A stretch of 11,785 nt of DNA from Acidobacteriota bacterium (GTDB lineage Bacteria > Acidobacteriota > Vicinamibacteria > Vicinamibacterales > UBA8438): the NCBI GenBank assembly GCA_011523485.1, contig WTGR01000226.1, positions 1 to 11,785 of the forward strand, given 5' to 3'. Shown here piece by piece: positions 1 through 5,859 of this stretch. The notes under the pieces were generated by a model. That model searched no databases. It saw only the letters and a program-made list of their open reading frames with translations, and had not been told where the DNA came from. The position numbers and the translations under genes are program-made. Each line of letters starts with the position of its first letter. Within the stretch, counting starts at the first letter, position 1.

Positions 1-154
1 AGCCCCCCCCGTGTGGAAAGCGTGTGGCCGTGGCGGCGCCGCGTAGGCGCCGTCGGTACGCTGCCGGCGCGGTCTGTCCGCCCGCGTGCCCTGATCATGG
101 AACTCGATTTCGAGATGGCGCAGTCTTCCGCCCCGGGCGGCGCGCCTGGATCCG
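1..154. other. Left edge, no supported gene
   Basis: I see no convincing gene here. A frame beginning with ATG at 97 encodes only 38 residues before stopping at 213, and it has no ribosome binding site. The stretch could be the tail of an intergenic region or hold the 5' part of the small ORF that follows; that ORF's frame is open back to a TGA at 92-94 without an ATG start. Confidence 0.4.
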
Positions 155-457
155 GTGCGCGGCCCGGTGGCCGTGCCGGTCGGGGGCGAGCCTACCGGCG
201 TCGACATCCATGATCCGGCGACGGTGCCGCCTCCCGCGCGGCACGGCGAGCCGTCGCCGATCGTGATGAACCGCTGGCCTCGGAGGAAGGTCCACCGGCT
301 GTCCCAGGTGCCGGAGAACACGGGTGTGGTTCCCGCGGAACCGCCGGTGCGGGTGGTCCTGCCCGGGGACGGACTTGCCGTTTCCGGCCCGGCCGGCGAC
401 GAGGGCGCCGGGGGTGGCCGGGCCAGTGGGCCGGCAGGCGGGCAGGCCGATGCCTGA
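155..457 (+). CDS. Possible small hypothetical protein, about 100 aa
   Basis: This is an open frame from GTG 155 to TGA 455-457, rich in Pro, Gly, Val and Arg, with no motif I recognise. Codons in its second half are strongly G/C-ending, as expected for coding sequence here. Its stop overlaps the ATG at 450 of the next gene by 8 bp, an arrangement typical of translational coupling. Against it: no clear ribosome binding site precedes GTG 155 or the internal ATG 266, composition is low-complexity, and spurious frames are common in DNA this GC-rich. It may be a real coupled leader gene or a chance ORF. Function unknown. Confidence 0.3.
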   Translation: MRGPVAVPVGGEPTGVDIHDPATVPPPARHGEPSPIVMNRWPRRKVHRLSQVPENTGVVPAEPPVRVVLPGDGLAVSGPAGDEGAGGGRASGPAGGQADA

Positions 458-2795
458 CGATGGTTCCCGGCGTGCGCGTCGAGTGGACGACGTGTTCGTC
501 CTGCCGGACGGCCGGCCGGTGGATCCGGGCGCGTACGGGATCGGAGCGAAGGATCTGCCTCCTGATCTCGACGCGGGCGACGTACCGGCCGGCGGGCGGC
601 TGCGATCACCGGCGTTCGGCATCGAGGACGATCCCGAGGCCGCGGAGACCGAGGCGGCGGCGCGTCCGCTTCGCGTGGATCTGACATCACCGGCGCGCGG
701 TCGGTCTCGCGCGCGGCCGGCGCGGGCCGCGCGCCCGTCACGTGCCGGCGGCGGGCCGGCGGCCGGGGCCGGGGCCCGCGCCGGAGACGGCACCGGCCGG
801 CCCACGGTCGGCTCGGCCGCGGACGGCGACGTAACCGGCCGGGTCCTGTTCGACGGAGCGCGCGCGGAGCCGGTTGCGGGCGGTTCGCATGGCCGCCCAG
901 GCTCGGGCGTTGCGCAGTGGCGCGGCACTGCCCCGCCGCACTCGCCGCCCGGCCGTGGGCGGGTGGTGTTCGCGGGTACGCGCTGCGTGGGGCGGGACCG
1001 GAGGGAATCCCGGTTCGTGTTTGCAGGCGTGCGGCGGCCGGGCGTATCCGCCGGGGCCGCGGGCCGGCGCCTGTTCTTCGCCCGCCGGTCCCGCACGGCC
1101 GTTGCTGGCGAGCTCGGTGCTTGCTTCCTGGGCGCGCGCCGGCTGGAGGCGCGCGACCGGCGCGGTGCGCCGTCACTGTTCGTTGGCGCGCGCCGGCGTC
1201 GGGGATGGTCGTTCACCGGGGCGCGTTTCCCGATCCGCTTTCGGGTCGCGGGCGCTCGGCGCGGACGGCCGGCGCGCACGGGCGTCCCGTACGTATTCTC
1301 CGCGTCCAGGCGGCGCCAGGAGCCGGCTGGAGCGGCGGCTCTGTCCGTCTCGGTGGCCTTCGCGGGCGCCCGCCCGGGTCGTGTCCGGGACGGGCCGCCG
1401 GTGGGCTTCGTCGGCGCTTGGACGGGCACGGTCCAAGGTCGCGGCGATGATCGGCTCCGGGCCTCGCCCGCAACGGCGTCCGATTTCCTTCCGGACGAAG
1501 AAGTCGTCCGCGATGAGGTTGACATGGGTGAACCGAAGCCGACCCCTCTCAAAGTGGATCCGGCGCGGCAGATACCGGGCGTCGCCGCGGGGGCGACGAC
1601 GATTCTCTCGCCCGACCAGGTCCAGGCGGCGGACGAGCAGGAGGCGCAGGACTTGGGAGGCGGAACTCCGGAACAGGCGTCGGGGGACCCGCCCGAGGGC
1701 GGAGGGGCTGGCCGCGCGGAGACTCCTGGCGGTTCCGGACCGGGCGGGACCGGACCTCCCCAGGCGCAGCGGCCGGCTCGTTCGGCGGAGACCGCCGCGG
1801 GGCCCGGGACGCCGTCCTCGCCGGAGCCCTCTCGCAGCGGGCAGGAGAGGCCGGATGGGCGGCAGTACCAGGAGCGGCGGACCGCCTTCGCGCGGGCGGG
1901 GTTCGTCGGCAGCGCATCCTCGGACGCGGGCGGCGCGAAACCGCCTCGGCTCGGCGCCGAGGCCGCAGGCAGCCTGCAGCAGGCGCTGGGATTCGTGCGG
2001 GAGGGTGATCCCGTCGATCCCGATCTAGAGGCCGAGCTCTACGAGGAACTCCGCTCGGTGGGAGTGAACCCGAGGCTCTACGTCGGCCAACTGGCCGAGA
2101 TCACCGACGCCCAGCGCCGGGGCGGCGTCAACGCATACGAGTTGCAGTACATGTTCGCGGACGCGCTGCAGCAGCTCCAGGCGCTGGTCAAGCGCGCGGC
2201 GGCGAGCTCGGACCTGTGGCTGCGCGAAGCCGAGGATCTCGGCCCGCAGGTCTTCAAGGTGGTGCGGTTCCTGCGCACCTCGGCCGAGCATCTCAACGAG
2301 AAGCTGAGCGCTCTCGACACCACCGTCGATGCCAAGCGCGAGCAGTTGCTGCACGCTTTCCACAACGACGTGCAGTCGCTGCTCGGCGACGTCAGTCGGA
2401 TGGACGAGATGCTGCGGGGCAGCGAGAAGCTGGTGATCGAGCGCGTCGACGCCTTCGGTGCGGGGATGCAGGCCAGGATCGTCGAGTACCTCGCGAAGGT
2501 CGAGTCGGCAACCGAGGGTCTGCACAAGAAGCTGCACGCGTTCGTGGCGTTCCTCTCGGACAAGGAGACCGACGTCGCACAGCTGAAGTCGGACATCGAG
2601 CGGTTCAAGGCCGGCTTCGGCCGTCTCACGGATCAGGCCGACGCGCTCAAGAAGGTGGTCGACTCGGCGAGGTCGACGGTTCAATGGACGGCGGTTGGCG
2701 CTGCTCTGGCTGGCGGCCTGTTGGGCGCCGCGGTCGGAGCCTTCCTCGCGGTCACTCTGTGGCTGGTGCTGCAGGGCGTGGGAAGCCAGCCCTGA
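450..2795 (+). CDS. Large repeat-containing coiled-coil protein with C-terminal membrane anchor, unknown function
   Basis: From ATG 450 this gives 781 aa of a family I do not recognise. Residues about 1-130 are Asp/Arg/Ala/Gly-rich. Residues about 134-324 carry roughly eleven degenerate F-x-G-A-R units separated by Arg-rich spacers. Residues about 360-490 are a Pro/Gly/Gln/Glu-rich, probably disordered linker. From about 505 to 747 the chain is predicted-helical, with long amphipathic stretches suggesting a coiled coil. Residues about 746-778 form one hydrophobic segment with small-residue spacing (GAALAGGLLGAAVGAF), resembling a glycine zipper, and only a few residues follow it. I infer a tail-anchored protein with a long cytoplasmic rod. 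The start is uncertain: the frame is open back to GTG 324, and ATG 1524, preceded by an AGG-containing site, would give a 423-aa protein without the repeats. The helical and membrane half is the safest part. Confidence 0.7.
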   Translation: MPDDGSRRARRVDDVFVLPDGRPVDPGAYGIGAKDLPPDLDAGDVPAGGRLRSPAFGIEDDPEAAETEAAARPLRVDLTSPARGRSRARPARAARPSRAGGGPAAGAGARAGDGTGRPTVGSAADGDVTGRVLFDGARAEPVAGGSHGRPGSGVAQWRGTAPPHSPPGRGRVVFAGTRCVGRDRRESRFVFAGVRRPGVSAGAAGRRLFFARRSRTAVAGELGACFLGARRLEARDRRGAPSLFVGARRRRGWSFTGARFPIRFRVAGARRGRPARTGVPYVFSASRRRQEPAGAAALSVSVAFAGARPGRVRDGPPVGFVGAWTGTVQGRGDDRLRASPATASDFLPDEEVVRDEVDMGEPKPTPLKVDPARQIPGVAAGATTILSPDQVQAADEQEAQDLGGGTPEQASGDPPEGGGAGRAETPGGSGPGGTGPPQAQRPARSAETAAGPGTPSSPEPSRSGQERPDGRQYQERRTAFARAGFVGSASSDAGGAKPPRLGAEAAGSLQQALGFVREGDPVDPDLEAELYEELRSVGVNPRLYVGQLAEITDAQRRGGVNAYELQYMFADALQQLQALVKRAAASSDLWLREAEDLGPQVFKVVRFLRTSAEHLNEKLSALDTTVDAKREQLLHAFHNDVQSLLGDVSRMDEMLRGSEKLVIERVDAFGAGMQARIVEYLAKVESATEGLHKKLHAFVAFLSDKETDVAQLKSDIERFKAGFGRLTDQADALKKVVDSARSTVQWTAVGAALAGGLLGAAVGAFLAVTLWLVLQGVGSQP
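849..1421 (+). repeat. Degenerate F-x-G-A-R peptide repeats, about 11 units
   Basis: Within the frame starting at 450, an F-x-G-A-R-like core recurs with its first codon at 849, 969, 1020, 1077, 1125, 1179, 1212, 1245, 1296, 1359 and 1407. Examples are FDGAR, FAGTR, FAGVR, FLGAR, FVGAR, FTGAR, VAGAR, FAGAR and FVGAW; the cores at 1077 and 1296 are weaker. Spacing is mostly 16-21 codons, with two steps of 11 and one of 40. At DNA level the shared core is roughly TTCGnnGGCGCnCG. Spacers are Arg-rich and variable. The units are too diverged to be a recent tandem duplication. They could be a structural peptide repeat, or a GC-rich DNA motif that happens to be read through. Confidence 0.55.
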
Positions 2796-3016
2796 GCACG
2801 AACCGGAAGCTGACGGTCCTGCATCGGTCCTCGCGATTCGTGCGGGCCGGCTGGCGCATGGATGAGCTTGCATTGCCAGCCGGAGGGGCGGTGCGTCGCT
2901 GAACTGCTGCGCGAGCAGCCTGCTTTGGGCTTGTGGGGCCGATCAGGCCGTCGCCGGGTAACCGATCGCTACCTTTCTCTGACCGCGTTCTGTGAGCGAG
3001 GTGAGGCAGGACAGCG
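2796..3016 (+). other. Gap between the first two large plus-strand genes
   Basis: This 221-bp non-coding gap holds a 9-bp inverted repeat at 2847-2883 and a smaller 5-bp stem at 2904-2918 (CTGCT/AGCAG). The gap is long enough for a promoter of the gene at 3017, but I could not find a convincing -35/-10 pair. The AGGCAGGA at about 3004-3011 is a plausible ribosome binding site for ATG 3017. Confidence 0.5.
2847..2883 (+). terminator. Inverted repeat, possible terminator or attenuator
   Basis: The arms CCGGCTGGC (2847-2855) and GCCAGCCGG (2875-2883) are perfectly complementary, with a 19-nt loop. The structure begins about 50 nt after the stop of the upstream gene. There is no T tract after it, so a standard intrinsic terminator is not demonstrated. 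An mRNA structure between two co-transcribed genes or a protein-binding site are alternatives. Confidence 0.35.
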
Positions 3017-5827
3017 ATGGTCGAGACCCGCGTCAGTCCGGACTTCGCGGACCAGGCGGTGCGCCTGGCCGGCACCAAGCGCGCGCTCGCCTCGGCGGCG
3101 ATGATGGACTTGCGGATGCAGCTGGCGGCGCAGCGCGATCGCCGTGCGCTCGACGACTTCGGCACGTTCGCGCTGGCGCGACCAGTCCGCGTGGCGGCGC
3201 TTCTCGAGAACCGCCCGGATCCGCTTGTGCTGGCGGCTGTGGCCGGCGACCGCGCCATGCGCAATCTCGCCGGGCTCTCCGGGCGGGGCACCGAGGGCGA
3301 GAAGCTCAAGTTCGCTACGACGCTCGAAGGCCTGGCCGCGAAGACGGCTCGGGATCACCTGGAGCTGTGCAGGACCGATCCGGCCGCCGCGCGGCGTCTC
3401 GAGGCGCGGTGGGCGAGGCAGCGCCAGCCCTACCGCAGCGGGTTCCTCGGTGAGGCCCTCCAGGCGATGGAGGCGACCTACGGAACGGCGTGCACCGTCG
3501 CGCAGGATCAGTCGCAGGGTCGCCGGCCGCTGATGACACCGCCGCCGGGATGGTCCCCGACGGGGGTGATGGCGAAGGCCCGGAGTGCGTTGCCCGACCT
3601 CGAGAAGGCGCGGGCCGAATCGCTCGTCGACACGGCGATGCCGGAGCGATGGAACGTTCGCCGGGGTCTTCGGCACCAGGGCCTCGATCGCCTCCGGACC
3701 CGTTTCGTCGCCCGCGGCGGCGTCGGACGCGCCGAGCAGCTCGCGCGCCGTTCGCTGGTCCGCGTTCCCCTCGGGAGGCCGTGGATGCGTCGCCGCCTCG
3801 CGGCGAGCATGCGCAAGGGACCCGAGGCGATGCGGTCGTTCCTGGCGCGCGTCGCCTCGAACCCGCGCCGTGCGGCCACGCTCATCAGGATGCGGATCGA
3901 TCCGGTCGTGGTGGCCGCGGCCATCGGTCCGAAGGCGGTCGAGGCGCTGGTCTCGGGGCGGCCCGTGCCCGAAGCCGGCAACCTCGGGAAGCTCTGCGAG
4001 CAACTGGTGCGGCGCGATCGCGAGCGCCTGGTCGACGCCTACCAGGCCGGGTCGCCCGCGCAGAGCGAGCGGATGTTGAGCGCTGGCGGGTCGCCCGGGT
4101 TTCGCGGCGAGGTGCGGGACTTCGTCAACCGGGTGATGGACGCGACCGCGCGCGCGGCCGAGCGCGCCGAGGATTGGCGCGACCATCCGTACGGAGACAA
4201 GGTCGGCGACATCTACGCCGCGTGGCAGGCGCAGCGGCGCGGCCTCGCCGAGGGGGAGCGCCCGGAGGCGCTCGACCCGGAGGTCGGCGAGCGGCTTCGA
4301 CACGCGAGAACCGTCCCCGATCCTGGCGACAACGCCAATTCGTACGACACCCGCGACTGGTCGGGGGACAGCCAGGAGATCGTCGACGGGGAGGCGGTCG
4401 ACGACGACCGCGGCGCCGCGGGCCGAAAGCCGCGCCGCACCGATGAGGCGCTGCCGTCGCGGATGGAGATCCCGCCGAGCCTGCTGCGGAAAACGCCGCC
4501 GGGTTCGGATCGGCCGGCTCTGGAGCCCGACGGCGCGTACCGCTGGAAGGTGGAGGGCGATCCCTACATCGAGAGCGTGGAGCGCCGGCTCGACGGCCAC
4601 TACGTCGTTCACTTCAAGCCGGGGGCCGCCGAGCAGCTCGCCGCGCTCGGCGACGGCGAGGACGTCAAGCTGGCGTCGAAGGTCGCGTCGACCGCGCACG
4701 AGCGGCTGCTCGATCAGGAACGGCAGCGCAAGGACAGCCGCGGCGCCTACGAGCGGGTGGGCGTCGACGAGGCCACCCTGGCAGCGCTCGAGGCGGGGCG
4801 CTCGATGATCGATCAGCTCCGCGAGCACCCCGGCCCGGCCGAGGCCGCCGTGGTCCGCTACGACGACGAGGGCAACCAGGGTCACCACGTGCAGACGGGG
4901 ATCGACGGCCAGCGCCTGCGCCAGTGGCAAGAAGACCATCGGCAGTACTCCCCCGCGTTCGTCGCGGCAGGCGACGCCGAGCGTGCCGGGTGCAGCGTGC
5001 CGCCCGATGCCGAGGGGCTCTGGATTACCCGCACGGTGTCGCGAAAGGTGCAGCCATTCGACGCGCAGGGCCGCATCGACGATGGGGCCGATCCGGTGAC
5101 GGTCCGCCAGGTTGTCGCCGAGAGGGTCTATCACGTCAGCAAACTCCGGGCCCGGGACGGCTCGCTGCCGGTCGAGCGCTTCGACCTGCCCGCCGGGCGG
5201 CAGATCACCGATCGCTGGAATGGTCCGGACAAGGCAGGCCGGCGCGCCGTCTTCGATGCCGAGGACCTCGCCCTCGGGGCCGGCGCCGGGTTCAGCGATG
5301 CACGCGGCGCGGGTCCGCTCGACTCGTACAAGAAGGACTCGATGCTGATCGAGCGTGCGGGCGAGCCGGCGGCCCCGAGCCCGCAGGCGAAGGCCGCGGG
5401 GGCGGGCGCCACCGTGCGGGCGGTGGCCGAGGCCGGGCTCGATCGGGGACTGGCCAAGGGCGACCGCCGCGCGAGCATCGACGAGCGGCTGGCCGGAGAC
5501 GGCTGGGAGCGCCGCCTGTTGGTTCAGGTTGCCGCCGAGCGCATGGCCTCGAAGGCGAATCTGGCGTACGCGCCGCCGGCGGCGGCGGACGCCCCGGAGG
5601 AGCGCCGCGAGTGGGTCCGCCAGATGCGCGCCAACCCGAAGCTCTACCGCGACATCGTCACGCGGGCCGAGAAGCTCGCCGACAACATCGTCAGGCGAAC
5701 GCTCGAGCACCCGGAGTTCGACCGCAAGCCGGATCGGTACGAGCCGCCGCCGGACCGCAGCGGCGGCGCGGCTGCGGATCGAGGACGCGACGCCGCGCGC
5801 GATCACGGCGAAGGACCCGAGCGGTAG
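3017..5827 (+). CDS. Large soluble protein of unknown function, 936 aa
   Basis: I do not recognise a family. There is no signal peptide and no membrane segment, so a cytoplasmic location is likely. Residues about 1-430 are helix-rich and Arg/Ala-rich. Residues about 434-485 form an acidic, Asp/Gly-rich linker ending in a basic patch, which probably separates two domains. The C-terminal half opens with an apparently mixed-strand segment (YRWKVEGDPYIESVERRLDG, about 508-527, then HYVVHF) and ends in Arg/Asp-rich sequence. No nuclease, ATPase or relaxase signature was found by eye. The ATG at 3017 follows a purine-rich AGGCAGGA site, and nearby upstream GTG codons are out of frame. Only 32 bp separate its stop from the next gene's start, so the two are very probably co-transcribed. 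The Arg-rich composition would fit nucleic-acid binding but could simply reflect the high GC content. Confidence 0.88.
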   Translation: MVETRVSPDFADQAVRLAGTKRALASAAMMDLRMQLAAQRDRRALDDFGTFALARPVRVAALLENRPDPLVLAAVAGDRAMRNLAGLSGRGTEGEKLKFATTLEGLAAKTARDHLELCRTDPAAARRLEARWARQRQPYRSGFLGEALQAMEATYGTACTVAQDQSQGRRPLMTPPPGWSPTGVMAKARSALPDLEKARAESLVDTAMPERWNVRRGLRHQGLDRLRTRFVARGGVGRAEQLARRSLVRVPLGRPWMRRRLAASMRKGPEAMRSFLARVASNPRRAATLIRMRIDPVVVAAAIGPKAVEALVSGRPVPEAGNLGKLCEQLVRRDRERLVDAYQAGSPAQSERMLSAGGSPGFRGEVRDFVNRVMDATARAAERAEDWRDHPYGDKVGDIYAAWQAQRRGLAEGERPEALDPEVGERLRHARTVPDPGDNANSYDTRDWSGDSQEIVDGEAVDDDRGAAGRKPRRTDEALPSRMEIPPSLLRKTPPGSDRPALEPDGAYRWKVEGDPYIESVERRLDGHYVVHFKPGAAEQLAALGDGEDVKLASKVASTAHERLLDQERQRKDSRGAYERVGVDEATLAALEAGRSMIDQLREHPGPAEAAVVRYDDEGNQGHHVQTGIDGQRLRQWQEDHRQYSPAFVAAGDAERAGCSVPPDAEGLWITRTVSRKVQPFDAQGRIDDGADPVTVRQVVAERVYHVSKLRARDGSLPVERFDLPAGRQITDRWNGPDKAGRRAVFDAEDLALGAGAGFSDARGAGPLDSYKKDSMLIERAGEPAAPSPQAKAAGAGATVRAVAEAGLDRGLAKGDRRASIDERLAGDGWERRLLVQVAAERMASKANLAYAPPAAADAPEERREWVRQMRANPKLYRDIVTRAEKLADNIVRRTLEHPEFDRKPDRYEPPPDRSGGAAADRGRDAARDHGEGPER

Positions 5828-5849
5828 CCGTCTTTCCCTGCGTTGTTCT

Positions 5850-5854
5850 GGAGG
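5850..5854 (+). promoter_or_regulatory. Ribosome binding site of the secreted-protein gene
   Basis: GGAGG lies 5 nt before ATG 5860. It fixes this start over the much longer upstream extension of the same frame (open back to 4924), which overlaps the preceding gene. A second in-frame ATG at 5866 is less well spaced. Confidence 0.8.
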
Positions 5855-5859
5855 ATTCC

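Noticed and set aside
849..1421. Repeat region considered as a CRISPR or tandem DNA repeat array
   Set aside because: Units are short and degenerate, with irregular spacing in multiples of three. There is no conserved 25-40 bp repeat and no cas gene.
95..1552. 485-codon open frame on the minus strand
   Set aside because: Its product is Arg/Pro/Ser/Ala low-complexity sequence lying antisense to the plus-strand frame, which has the better codon pattern and continues into clearly protein-like sequence. Long antisense frames are expected at this GC content.
2969..5806. 945-codon open frame on the minus strand
   Set aside because: It is the antisense of the 936-aa gene, Arg/Leu/Ala/Pro-rich, and lacks a ribosome binding site. 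The plus-strand gene has a ribosome binding site and an operon partner.
4924..5859. Upstream extension of the secreted-protein frame
   Set aside because: It is out of frame with the 936-aa gene it overlaps, is Arg-rich, and would bury the signal peptide inside the protein. GGAGG at 5850 supports the start at 5860.
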